A stretch of DNA of 64,000 nt from NCBI RefSeq assembly GCF_014694455.1, contig NZ_JAAUWT010000002.1, positions 1 through 64,000 on the forward strand. The letters run 5' to 3'. Source of the DNA: Vibrio sp. S9_S30. Its GTDB lineage: Bacteria > Pseudomonadota > Gammaproteobacteria > Enterobacterales > Vibrionaceae. The position numbers were made by a program, and so were the translations under genes. The notes under the pieces are model-generated. The model was not told the DNA's origin, did not search any database, and saw nothing but the letters and a program-made list of their open reading frames with translations. Shown piece by piece: positions 1-7,576 of the stretch (position 1 is its first letter; every line of letters starts with the position of its first letter).

Positions 1-102
1 AACGGTCTTATCCTCTACGACTACATGATCAAGTGCATGAAGGAGTTGGCGAAAGCTGAGCCTGATATCGATGCACTGCTGCCATGGAACTTCAAGCATT
101 AG
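1..102 (+). CDS. IS66-family transposase, C-terminal fragment
   Basis: Thirty-three codons open from the window edge to a TAG stop. The peptide ends in a D-I-D-A-L-L-P-W-N-F-K-H tail, which resembles the conserved LLPWN-type ending of the IS66 TnpC transposase C-terminal element. The gene starts outside the window, so catalytic residues cannot be inspected and it is unclear whether the transposase is intact. The terminal repeat directly downstream supports the call. Confidence 0.7.
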   Translation, partial: NGLILYDYMIKCMKELAKAEPDIDALLPWNFKH

Positions 103-135
103 TTATGTCGCCCCGTGAGTTCATGGGGCGCTTAC
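1..135 (+). mobile_element. Right end of an IS66-family insertion sequence (partial)
   Basis: The window opens inside an insertion sequence. After the transposase stop codon there is an end of about 30 bp containing the dyad cgcccc...ggggcg (109-130) and finishing in gcgcttac at 135. Read inward this is GTAAGCG..., the GTAA start typical of IS66-family terminal repeats. IS66 elements usually duplicate 8 bp of target, so 136-143 (cactgatg) would be one copy. The left end lies outside the window and cannot be checked. Family assignment rests on this end and on the transposase C-terminus. Confidence 0.7.
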
Positions 136-256
136 CACTGATGGTATCAAGACTATCTGTTGATAACACTGCTCGGCAACATTTCTTTCTAACCCCAAAT
201 GCTAAGTATCTCGATCATTTACTGTTACCATCTTATCAAATGTAAAAGATAAGAAA

Positions 257-275
257 GTTAATGAAAATTATTCCC
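257..275. promoter_or_regulatory. Candidate Fur box upstream of the TonB operon
   Basis: The 19 bases from 257 match the GATAATGATAATCATTATC Fur consensus at about 14 of 19 positions. The site lies just upstream of a plausible promoter with an extended -10 (TGTTATACA, 302-310). TonB systems are commonly iron-repressed by Fur, so the location makes sense. The match is by eye and such AT-rich sequence occurs by chance. Confidence 0.4.
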
Positions 276-315
276 ATCTTTGATTTAATATTCGCCTTAA
301 CTGTTATACACCGAT

Positions 316-355
316 TTCGAAACTAAATGACCGTATGAGGTCATCTAGTTTCGAA
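316..355 (+). other. Strong stem-loop at the presumed 5' end of the TonB operon transcript
   Basis: Arms 316-332 and 339-355 pair over 17 bp with one mismatch, around a 6-nt loop (gtatga). No T-run follows, so it does not look like an intrinsic terminator. If transcription starts a few bases after the extended -10 at 302-310, the hairpin would form the extreme 5' end of the mRNA. It could stabilise the message, bind a regulator as RNA, or act as a DNA operator. Confidence 0.55.
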
Positions 356-412
356 GTGCTGTTCATTCATACCACATGCGCTTGGCGATATGGATTCGCC
401 TGAGAATTACTA

Positions 413-1198
413 ATGAAAGAGATAGTTTCTAAAGGGATAAAAACTCTAGTTGCAATATTAGCAACTGTGAATATGCCTAATGCTTTGTATGCAGATGATT
501 TGGACGCAGCCAGAGCAATTGAAAAGAAGACTAATGAGGTTATTCAAAAGGCTCAATTGGATATAGACGCTAACGTCGAAGCATCGTTTACTCTTCAGTC
601 CGAAATCGAGCAACTAGAGTCTCAGATAGACAATCTGACTCTTTATAGGGATCACTTAACTCAATTAGTTTCTAGCCAAAACTCTGAATTAATAAGTTTG
701 GAACAACAGTTAAATGACATTGAAGATACTCGTCAAGGTATTGTCCCTCTCATGTATCGAATGATCGACGGATTAGATTCTATTATTAGTCAAGATATTC
801 CTTTGCGAAAAGTGACACGCCAGAAAAGGTTGGATGATATTAAACTTTTGATGGGGAGGGCTGATGTAGCGGAGGCTGAGAAGTACAGAAGAATTCTTGA
901 AGCCTATCAAATCGAAATAGATTATGGGACTAAGCTAGGTGCGTATTCAGCAGAAATACAATTTGCTGGCAACTCACGCCAAGTGGAACAACTGTACTTC
1001 GGCAGAGTAAGTCTTGTTGCAAGAAGTCTCGACCATCAGCAATTTTGGGTATGGCGCCAGGAAAGTAAGACTTGGAATGAGCTATCTAAAAACAAAGGGG
1101 GAGAGATAAACAAAGCTTTTGCAATGGCAGCAAAACAGCAAGCTCCCTCAATTGTCACTCTGCCCCTATCAATTAGTCATGTGGAGAAGGGGTTGTAG
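413..1198 (+). CDS. DUF3450-family periplasmic protein, first gene of the TonB operon
   Basis: This 261-residue protein has an N-terminal export signal (about residues 1-27, ending near ALYADD) and then a long heptad-rich coiled coil (about 30-115). The C-terminal half includes a conserved-looking FWVWRQES stretch. It matches the DUF3450 proteins that precede ttpC in Vibrio TonB2/TonB3 clusters. Their biochemical role is not established; a periplasmic adaptor or scaffold for the Ton motor is inferred from context. The stop is followed after one base by the ttpC start, so the genes are probably translationally coupled. Confidence 0.8.
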   Translation: MKEIVSKGIKTLVAILATVNMPNALYADDLDAARAIEKKTNEVIQKAQLDIDANVEASFTLQSEIEQLESQIDNLTLYRDHLTQLVSSQNSELISLEQQLNDIEDTRQGIVPLMYRMIDGLDSIISQDIPLRKVTRQKRLDDIKLLMGRADVAEAEKYRRILEAYQIEIDYGTKLGAYSAEIQFAGNSRQVEQLYFGRVSLVARSLDHQQFWVWRQESKTWNELSKNKGGEINKAFAMAAKQQAPSIVTLPLSISHVEKGL

Positions 1199-1199
1199 T

Positions 1200-2531
1200 A
1201 TGAAATATTTCATAAAGGTATTAGGTATTATTGTTACTTTTTCTACCTTCTCTTCATTTGCAGAACAAAGCCTTTCTCAAATTGACAATAGTGCAAATCA
1301 AGCTTATCAAGATGAACGTGCACACAATGCTAAGCGTGTTCAGTTAACAAAAGAGCAAAAGGCAGAATTAGCCAAAAAGAAAGCAATATTAGAGAAAGCA
1401 CTAGCCAAATTAGAGAAAGAAAATATTCAACTTAGTGAGCGGTTCAGTACCAATGAACAATTGCTCTCGGAAAAAGAGAAACAACTGCAAATTGAAACAG
1501 GTAGCTTAGGTGAGTTGTTTGGTGTCGTAAGGCAGTCTGCTAAAGAAGTAAAGCAAGATTACCAAAGTTCATTCATTACCAAGGCTGATGAACAGTTGAT
1601 CCTTGTGGAGAGAGTCATCAGCACTGACGCACTACCTTCCTTGAAAATGTTGGAAGACTTGTGGCTATCAGCATCATTTAAAATTCAAGCTAGTGGGCAA
1701 CTAAGCAAGATTACGGTTCCGTTTGTTAAAGGGGATGGTAGTTATTCCGAGCAAGCCGCTATTCGGATCGGGGATATGGCTTTGATTTCTGAATTGAGTT
1801 ACCTACAGTGGGACTCAAGCAATCAATTTGCAACGGCATATCAAGTGCTTCCTAAAGGGGCATCAACAATCACTGATGTTGTTGCTGGTGCTGATATTCT
1901 TTTAGATCCTACTCGTGGCTTGTTGCTTGAACAATATGCAAACCAACCGACCCTGACACAGAGAATTGAGCAAGGTGGTGTCGTGGGTAAAATCATCATC
2001 GCGCTTTTGGTGGCGGGCTTATTGATTGCTTTGTTTCGAGGTACAGTTTTACTGATCACTCAAGCACGAATTTCTCAACAGCTTAAAAAACCAGAGCAGC
2101 CAGGAAATAACCCGATGGGGAGAATTTTGCAGGCATTTGACAATGACAAACAGCAATCAATTGACGCCATAGAACTTCGATTACTAGAAAGAATACTTGA
2201 TGAGCAGCATGGGTTAGAGAAAGGGCTTTCAATGCTTAAGTTAATGGCAGCGTTAGCCCCGATGCTGGGGCTCCTAGGGACTGTAACGGGTATGATTGAA
2301 ACATTCCAAGTGATAACGCAGTTTGGCAATAGCGATCCGAAAGTGATGGCGGGCGGTATCTCCATGGCGCTGGTTACCACCGTTATGGGGCTAGTTGCTG
2401 CGATGCCTCTGCTACTTGCGCATAACTTCCTTTCAAGCAGAGCGGAAGCAATTAAGGGAACCCTTGAAAAACAAGGTGTAAGTATAGTCGCCCAACGTGC
2501 CGAGTCTGAGAAAATGGCTAAGGCTGCATAA
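1200..2531 (+). CDS. ttpC: TtpC: TonB2-system accessory protein, MotA/TolQ/ExbB domain
   Basis: The start at 1200 was chosen because it follows a good ribosome site (gagaaggggttg) and gives a signal peptide (MKYFIKVLGIIVTFSTFSSF). The 443-residue product has a periplasmic coiled coil (about 30-110), a globular periplasmic region, a membrane segment near 265-285 and a C-terminal ExbB-like proton-channel domain (about 340-430) with the motif LAPMLGLLGTVTGMIETFQ. TtpC is an extra inner-membrane partner required by Vibrio TonB2 systems together with ExbB2/ExbD2. An in-frame upstream ATG at 1119 would add 27 residues, bury the signal peptide and overlap the previous gene, so it is unlikely. Confidence 0.88.
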   Translation: MKYFIKVLGIIVTFSTFSSFAEQSLSQIDNSANQAYQDERAHNAKRVQLTKEQKAELAKKKAILEKALAKLEKENIQLSERFSTNEQLLSEKEKQLQIETGSLGELFGVVRQSAKEVKQDYQSSFITKADEQLILVERVISTDALPSLKMLEDLWLSASFKIQASGQLSKITVPFVKGDGSYSEQAAIRIGDMALISELSYLQWDSSNQFATAYQVLPKGASTITDVVAGADILLDPTRGLLLEQYANQPTLTQRIEQGGVVGKIIIALLVAGLLIALFRGTVLLITQARISQQLKKPEQPGNNPMGRILQAFDNDKQQSIDAIELRLLERILDEQHGLEKGLSMLKLMAALAPMLGLLGTVTGMIETFQVITQFGNSDPKVMAGGISMALVTTVMGLVAAMPLLLAHNFLSSRAEAIKGTLEKQGVSIVAQRAESEKMAKAA

Positions 2532-2532
2532 A

Positions 2533-3078
2533 ATGGTTGAACACTTAGCATTGGTATACCAGCAAACAGAAGTCAATACATTAGCGGAATTCATGTCGAA
2601 GGGTGGGCAAGTACTCTGGTGGTTAGCTGGTGTGGTTTTTTTATGTTGGGTACTTATTGTAGAACGCATTATTTTTTTCAGCTTTAGCTTCGGAAAGCGA
2701 AAGATAAGTTGGATAGAAGCATGGAACATGCGTGAAGACCACCAGTCGTGGTATGCATTGGCGCAAAAAAATGGTGTCATGCAACAAGCAAGTTTGCAGT
2801 TGAATCAGCATTTAGACTTGATTAAGGCTTTGGTTAGCTTATGTCCAATGTTGGGGTTACTTGGCACTGTAACAGGGATGATAGCTGTCTTTGATTTGAT
2901 GGCGCTGTCTGGAAGCAGTGAACCCAAATTAATGGCATCCGGTATATCGATGGCGACACTGCCAACAATGGCGGGCATGGTCGCAGCGCTAGCAGGCATG
3001 TTTGCTCACTCAAGGCTGGTTAAAATGGCAAATAAAAAGGCATTAAAACTCGAACAACAGTTAAGGAGCGGCGGATGA
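2533..3078 (+). CDS. exbB2: ExbB2: TonB-system proton channel subunit
   Basis: This 181-residue inner-membrane protein has three hydrophobic segments and the ExbB/TolQ signature SLCPMLGLLGTVTGMIAVFD in the C-terminal half. With ExbD it conducts protons and energises TonB. The start lies one base past the ttpC stop. A more upstream ATG at 2497 exists inside ttpC but would add 12 polar residues. The last four bases overlap the exbD start (ATGA), a classic coupling arrangement. The ExbB domain resembles the C-terminal domain of TtpC, which suggests an old duplication. Confidence 0.9.
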   Translation: MVEHLALVYQQTEVNTLAEFMSKGGQVLWWLAGVVFLCWVLIVERIIFFSFSFGKRKISWIEAWNMREDHQSWYALAQKNGVMQQASLQLNQHLDLIKALVSLCPMLGLLGTVTGMIAVFDLMALSGSSEPKLMASGISMATLPTMAGMVAALAGMFAHSRLVKMANKKALKLEQQLRSGG

Positions 3079-3482
3079 GGTTAGTTCGTCCTGCAAAAGC
3101 AAAGGAAGACGCAACGGTCGATTTGACGTCAATGTTGGACATTGTATTCATCATGCTTATCTTTTTTATCGTGACAAGTTCGTTTGTGAAAGAGTCTGGT
3201 GTTGAGGTGAATCGACCACAAGCGGCTTATGCAAGCAGCCAGAAAGACGCAGGGATATTTATCGCTATTACCGCCTCCAATGACGTTTACATAGACAAAC
3301 GACGTGTTGATGTGGAAAGGGTCCAAGCTGTTCTAGAATCGCTGTTATTAGATAAGCCGGATGCCAGCTTGGTGATTCAGGCAGACAAACATTCATACAA
3401 CGGTACGGTTGTTGAGGTCATGGATGCCGCGAAGGGCGCTGGTGTAGATAAGATCGCGTTGGCTACTGAAGACAAAAGGTAA
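3075..3482 (+). CDS. exbD2: ExbD2: TonB-system energy-transducing subunit
   Basis: This 135-residue protein has the ExbD/TolR layout: a short cytoplasmic N-terminus, one membrane helix (about 21-42, DLTSMLDIVFIMLIFFIVTS) and a periplasmic domain. Asp in the D-I-V-F part of the helix is the expected proton-carrying residue. It overlaps exbB2 by four bases and is followed by tonB after eight bases. Confidence 0.9.
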   Translation: MRLVRPAKAKEDATVDLTSMLDIVFIMLIFFIVTSSFVKESGVEVNRPQAAYASSQKDAGIFIAITASNDVYIDKRRVDVERVQAVLESLLLDKPDASLVIQADKHSYNGTVVEVMDAAKGAGVDKIALATEDKR

Positions 3483-3490
3483 GCATATTC

Positions 3491-4105
3491 ATGAGAAGAC
3501 TGTTGCTTGCCTTACCGTTAGCGTTTGTTATTGCTTCTTCGTTATTCTACTTTATGGCTTGGATGGTCGGCAGTCAAAAGGGTAAAATTGAAGAATCGAA
3601 ATCAGCGGTGATGTTTGATTTGGTCATGCAGGAACCCGAATCAAATGTTCAACGCCGACAGAGGCAATTACCCGATCCACCGAAGTTGCCTGATCAACCT
3701 AAGCCATTGCCAACGTCAACACCCAATGTCACTCCAGCACAAATGCCTCAAGTACTGTCTGCTCCTAAGTTGGCTTTGGCTAACTTGGGTGTCGCGATTT
3801 CTATGCCTTCTCTTGATGGTTTTGGTCAAGACCGACAAGCTTTACCTCTTTATCGTGTAGAGCCTAGGTACCCACCTAGAGCTCAGAAACGTCGTATGGA
3901 AGGATACGTCATATTGAGCTTCACGATTGATGAACAAGGACGTCCAGAAGATATTAATTTGGTAGAAGTTTATCCAAACAAAATTTTTGCTCGTGAAGCG
4001 ATGAATGCGCTTAAACGGTGGAAGTATCAGCCAAAGCTAGAGGATGGCAAAGCGGTTAAGCAGTTGAACCAAAAAGTGAAGATCGAATTCAAAATGAGCA
4101 AATAA
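3491..4105 (+). CDS. tonB2: TonB2-type energy transducer
   Basis: The 204-residue product has an N-terminal membrane anchor (about 5-27), a short proline-rich spacer (about 55-85, PDPPKLPDQPKPLP) and a C-terminal TonB domain (about 120-204) containing YPPRAQKRRMEGYV and the RWKYQP box. It carries force from the ExbB/ExbD motor to outer-membrane receptors for siderophores or haem. The spacer is short compared with TonB1-type proteins, as is usual for TonB2. Whether this cluster corresponds to TonB2 or TonB3 of multi-TonB vibrios cannot be settled here. Confidence 0.88.
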   Translation: MRRLLLALPLAFVIASSLFYFMAWMVGSQKGKIEESKSAVMFDLVMQEPESNVQRRQRQLPDPPKLPDQPKPLPTSTPNVTPAQMPQVLSAPKLALANLGVAISMPSLDGFGQDRQALPLYRVEPRYPPRAQKRRMEGYVILSFTIDEQGRPEDINLVEVYPNKIFAREAMNALKRWKYQPKLEDGKAVKQLNQKVKIEFKMSK

Positions 4106-4107
4106 CG

Positions 4108-5313
4108 ATGAATCGTATTTTTTCAATATTGTTAGCCGTTCTGTTACTTGTCGTGAACATGAATGCTCACGCGAACAAGTTGTCTCGATACGCAGGGGAA
4201 AAACTGTATGAAGCCAGCCAGCTTCAGCAGGAAAATAGGTTGGATGAAGCCATATCTCTGATTGAAACGATGAATTTAAAGTCTGATTATGACAAAGCGT
4301 TCGTCAATAGAATTCTAGGTATTTACTATTGGCAGTCTGAAAAGGCAAGCAAAGCAATGGTCGCACTTAATAAATCCGTTGATGCAAAAGCACTGCCACC
4401 CAAAGAGCAGTGGAAAACGAGGCAAATGCTCGCTGATATACAGTTTTCCGAGCAAAAATTTCATGACGCCAATAGACATTATTTAACGCTATTAGAAAAT
4501 GATTATTCCACCTCTGACAATAAAGAGGAAAATCAGTTAGCTAAAGATAAAAATGACATTCAGCTTCGTATGTCCATGGCTTATTATCAGCAACAAAACT
4601 GGATCTCTTCACTTAGCCGTATAAAACGATATCAGCCAAGTAATAATCAGGAAACACTACAAGCGCTTAAAATACGTGTTGTATCAGAGCTTCAGCTTGA
4701 AAAATGGAAAGATGCAGAAAAAACGGTTAGTCGAATCATTCGTTTTGAACCAAATCAAAAATCGTGGTGGCAGCAACTCATTTCCACTCAACTTCAACAA
4801 GGAAAGCAACGTAGTGCCTTGGAGAGCTATTCATTAAGTAAACTACAAGGAATAACGCTAACACCAGACGAGTATGTTGTTTTGGCACAGCTTTATGGGC
4901 AGCATAAAATGCCAGAAAAAGCAGCGCGTATACTCAAAGAGATGTTTGATCAATACCCGAAATCCCAAAACGAAAAATACTTAAGCCTACAGGCGAACTA
5001 CTGGCAAGTAGCAAAAGAGTGGAATAAAGCGATTGATGGGTGGCAACGTGTAGCCAGTATGAACCCAAAATACCATTGGCGCCTTGCTCAGCTTTTGATT
5101 CAGCAGTCTCGTTATAAACAAGCGTTGGGCATTATCGATAAAGCCAAACCCTACACTAATCGAAATGATTTTTCGTTGGCAAAAATACGTTTGTTATACA
5201 AACTGAATCGTTACCAAGACGCATTAGCTGAAGCCAAACGGCTCGATGAAAAAGTCCCATCCAGTTCTGCTAAAGGGTGGATAAGCTATTTGAGCCATAA
5301 GGTTTCCTCCTAA
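4108..5313 (+). CDS. Exported TPR-repeat protein, last gene of the TonB operon
   Basis: This 401-residue protein has a clear signal peptide (MNRIFSILLAVLLLVVNMNA, cleaved near HANK) followed by tetratricopeptide-like helical repeats over most of its length. It starts two bases after the tonB stop and belongs to the same operon. TPR proteins of this kind follow tonB2 in other Vibrio genomes. The function is unproven; a periplasmic scaffold that organises TonB-dependent transport is an inference from position. Confidence 0.8.
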   Translation: MNRIFSILLAVLLLVVNMNAHANKLSRYAGEKLYEASQLQQENRLDEAISLIETMNLKSDYDKAFVNRILGIYYWQSEKASKAMVALNKSVDAKALPPKEQWKTRQMLADIQFSEQKFHDANRHYLTLLENDYSTSDNKEENQLAKDKNDIQLRMSMAYYQQQNWISSLSRIKRYQPSNNQETLQALKIRVVSELQLEKWKDAEKTVSRIIRFEPNQKSWWQQLISTQLQQGKQRSALESYSLSKLQGITLTPDEYVVLAQLYGQHKMPEKAARILKEMFDQYPKSQNEKYLSLQANYWQVAKEWNKAIDGWQRVASMNPKYHWRLAQLLIQQSRYKQALGIIDKAKPYTNRNDFSLAKIRLLYKLNRYQDALAEAKRLDEKVPSSSAKGWISYLSHKVSS

Positions 5314-5367
5314 CAAACGCTATAAAGCGTGATATGCTTTCATTCAAATTACAAAAGGAAGCATGTC

Positions 5368-5700
5368 ATGCCACATCTGCGTTTTAGGGCAGTAGAGCCA
5401 CAAACAGTCCAATTATTATCAGAATCATTGATAGAAGAGCTTCAGCCTTTAATGAACTGCCCAAAAGAAGACTTCACATTTGAGTATCTCTACACCACAT
5501 TTTTTCACAGTGGAAATGTCGACCCAGCCTATCCATTTATTGAGGTTTTGTGGTTCAATCGAGGTCAGGAGATTCAAGATAAAGTGGCGCTGATACTAAC
5601 CGATCAAGTTCGCAAGGCTGTTGGAAAGGAAGTGGATGTAGCGGTCATATTTACAGTATTAACAGAGAATCAATACTACGACAATGGCGCGCATTATTAA
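5368..5700 (+). CDS. DUF1904 family protein
   Basis: A 110-residue cytoplasmic protein beginning MPHLRFRAVEP. Size and sequence fit the DUF1904 family, a small fold related to the tautomerase/MIF group; no enzymatic activity is established. The start at 5368 has a good ribosome site (aaaagga, 5353-5359). An upstream ATG at 5329 would add 13 residues with no matching ribosome site. It lies 54 bp after the TonB operon and is followed by a strong bidirectional terminator. Confidence 0.75.
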   Translation: MPHLRFRAVEPQTVQLLSESLIEELQPLMNCPKEDFTFEYLYTTFFHSGNVDPAYPFIEVLWFNRGQEIQDKVALILTDQVRKAVGKEVDVAVIFTVLTENQYYDNGAHY

Positions 5701-5715
5701 GCTAGAGTGGATTGG

Positions 5716-5747
5716 AAAAGTCCTGGGATCTCCCAGGACTTTTTTAT
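5716..5747. terminator. Bidirectional intrinsic terminator
   Basis: The arms aaaagtcctggga and tcccaggactttt form a long stem with a very short loop. It has A-run and T-run flanks, so it can work in both directions. It separates the DUF1904 gene (plus strand) from yfhL (minus strand); its end touches the yfhL stop. Confidence 0.85.
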
Positions 5748-5998
5748 GCGAGTCCCTGAATAATGACAAACTTTTCTAGCAGTTGCTCATCGGTTTCAAT
5801 ATGGTTTGGATCCGTGACGATGCATTTCGTTATTGGGCATACAGACTGACACGTCGGCTTTTCATAATGCCCCTTACATTCAGTACATAAATTAGGGTCA
5901 ATTTCATAAATACTGTCTCCCATTGTGATTGCTCCATTGGGGCATTCGGGATCGCACATGTCGCAATTGATACAGCTGTCTTTAATCAGCAGTGCCAT
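5744..5998 (-). CDS. yfhL: YfhL-type 2[4Fe-4S] ferredoxin
   Basis: This 84-residue ferredoxin has cysteines at 9, 12, 15 and 19 and at 38, 41, 50 and 54, enough for two [4Fe-4S] clusters. The second cluster has the enlarged Cys spacing seen in YfhL-type ferredoxins, and there is an extra Cys at 59. In E. coli YfhL is implicated in iron-sulfur dependent RNA hydroxylation with U32 proteins. Here it starts three bases after the trhP stop, so the two are almost certainly co-transcribed and translationally coupled. Confidence 0.9.
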   Translation of the reverse strand: MALLIKDSCINCDMCDPECPNGAITMGDSIYEIDPNLCTECKGHYEKPTCQSVCPITKCIVTDPNHIETDEQLLEKFVIIQGLA

Positions 5999-6001
5999 TT
6001 C

Positions 6002-7387
6002 TTATTTACCTGTGGCGTTACGTGTGTCCTGTCCTGAGGTTAAGTTGCGCATAAGCAGAGCATAACTAAGATCCATGTCTTCAGGCACTGGGATAAATAC
6101 GAAGTGACCGTTGCCTTTTGCATCATCAACGGGTTGAGATTTTCTATTTTCCATCGCTTCAAGTGTGAATATCACATTGCCATTTGGTGTCATCAGTTCA
6201 AGACTGTCACCTAACAGGAACTTATTTTTCACTTCAACTTCAGCAAGAGCCCCACGTCGTTTACCCGTAAACTCACCTACAAATTGTTGTGAATCGGATA
6301 TTGAGTAGCCGTAATCATAGTTTTGGTAGGCATCATGGGTATGACGACGAAGGAAACCTTCGGTGTAACCTCTGTGCGCGAGGCTTTCTAGTGTGCCCAT
6401 TAAAGATTCATCGAATGGCTTACCTGCTACGGCATCATCTATGGCCTTGCGATATACCTGCGCAGTGCGAGCACAGTAATAAAATGATTTGGTACGCCCT
6501 TCAATTTTAAGAGAATGGACCCCCATTTTTGTTAAGCGCTCAACATGCTGAATGGCTCGAAGATCTTTCGAGTTCATAATGTAAGTGCCATGCTCATCTT
6601 CAAAGGCGGCCATTTTTTCATCAGGGCGGTGGCTTTCTGAGAGCAAGACGACTTCATCCGTGGGTTTACCGAGGCCAAGCGTATTGTCTGGTCGCTCGTC
6701 TTTTACTTCGATAGCTTGGACTTCAGATGGATCGAACTGCTCTACAATTTGTCCAGCATCGTCTTCTTTGCCTTTTTCGACATTGTATTCCCAACGGCAT
6801 GCATTCGTGCAAGTGCCTTGGTTTGGATCGCGTTTGTTCATATAGCCAGAAAGGAGGCAACGCCCAGAATAGGCCATGCATAAGGCGCCATGAACAAAAA
6901 CTTCTAATTCGGTTTCCGGGCAATGTTCGCGAATTTCTTCAATTTCTTCTAACGACAATTCACGAGAAACAATCACTCGCTCAACACCATTCGCAGCCCA
7001 GAATTTGACCGTTGCCCAGTTAACGGCATTGGCTTGAACTGAGAGGTGAATTGCCATCTCTGGAAACGTTTCACGAACCATCATAATCAAACCCGGATCG
7101 GACATGATCAGCGCATCCGGTTTCATTTCGACAACAGGCTTGAGATCGCGAATAAAGGTTTTTAGCTTTGAGTTGTGTGGTTGAATATTGCAAACCACAT
7201 AGAGCTTTTTACCTTGAGCATGCGCTTCGTCGATGCCTATTTTCAGATTTTCATGATTGAATTCGTTATTGCGAACGCGAAGGCTATAGCGAGGCTGACC
7301 GGCATACACCGCATCGGCGCCATAGGCAAATGCGTAGCGCATGTTTTTGAGGCTTCCTGCTGGTGACAGTAATTCTGGTTTGAACAT
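6002..7387 (-). CDS. trhP: TrhP: tRNA uridine hydroxylation protein (U32 family, YegQ)
   Basis: This 461-residue U32 (peptidase-like) protein starts MFKPELLSPAGSLKNMRYAF, the family hallmark. Cysteines at about 170, 177, 193 and 197 (GALCMAYSGRC and GTCTNAC) would ligate an iron-sulfur cluster. In E. coli TrhP makes 5-hydroxyuridine at tRNA position 34 using prephenate-derived chemistry. RlhA (rRNA hydroxylation) is a larger relative; the length here fits TrhP. It is upstream of yfhL in a two-gene operon, with a hairpin in its leader. Confidence 0.88.
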   Translation of the reverse strand: MFKPELLSPAGSLKNMRYAFAYGADAVYAGQPRYSLRVRNNEFNHENLKIGIDEAHAQGKKLYVVCNIQPHNSKLKTFIRDLKPVVEMKPDALIMSDPGLIMMVRETFPEMAIHLSVQANAVNWATVKFWAANGVERVIVSRELSLEEIEEIREHCPETELEVFVHGALCMAYSGRCLLSGYMNKRDPNQGTCTNACRWEYNVEKGKEDDAGQIVEQFDPSEVQAIEVKDERPDNTLGLGKPTDEVVLLSESHRPDEKMAAFEDEHGTYIMNSKDLRAIQHVERLTKMGVHSLKIEGRTKSFYYCARTAQVYRKAIDDAVAGKPFDESLMGTLESLAHRGYTEGFLRRHTHDAYQNYDYGYSISDSQQFVGEFTGKRRGALAEVEVKNKFLLGDSLELMTPNGNVIFTLEAMENRKSQPVDDAKGNGHFVFIPVPEDMDLSYALLMRNLTSGQDTRNATGK

Positions 7388-7419
7388 TGCTTCTTCTCTA
7401 CTTCTGATATCAAGTCAGA

Positions 7420-7442
7420 CCGATGCCACCCAGTGGTATCGG
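7420..7442 (-). other. Hairpin in the trhP leader
   Basis: Ten-base arms (7420-7429 and 7433-7442) pair around a 3-nt loop with one G-U or mismatch position, ending 33 bp upstream of the trhP start. No T-run follows on the minus strand, so it is not an obvious terminator. Its role is unknown. Confidence 0.4.
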
Positions 7443-7544
7443 AGGGCGCAAATTTTACGCTTTCTGGAGGCTTCTTACCAGTATAAATATTAGGGGATTA
7501 AATGAGAGGTTTAGATATAAGGGGGAGTTAACTGGTTAAGATAA

Positions 7545-7564
7545 AGGGCACTCAGTCGTGCCCT
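7545..7564 (-). terminator. Possible terminator of rdgC
   Basis: The stem agggcac/gtgccct with a 6-nt loop lies just downstream of the rdgC stop. On the minus strand it is followed only by a weak, mixed T-rich tail (ttatcttaa), so termination strength is uncertain. Confidence 0.5.
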
Positions 7565-7576
7565 AACAGTGTAGTA

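Noticed and set aside
2075..2551. Long minus-strand open frame opposite ttpC
   Set aside because: It is fully antisense to a clear ExbB-like domain, with no recognisable protein features.
6723..7008. Several frames opposite trhP
   Set aside because: They are shadows of the U32 coding sequence; codon pattern follows trhP.
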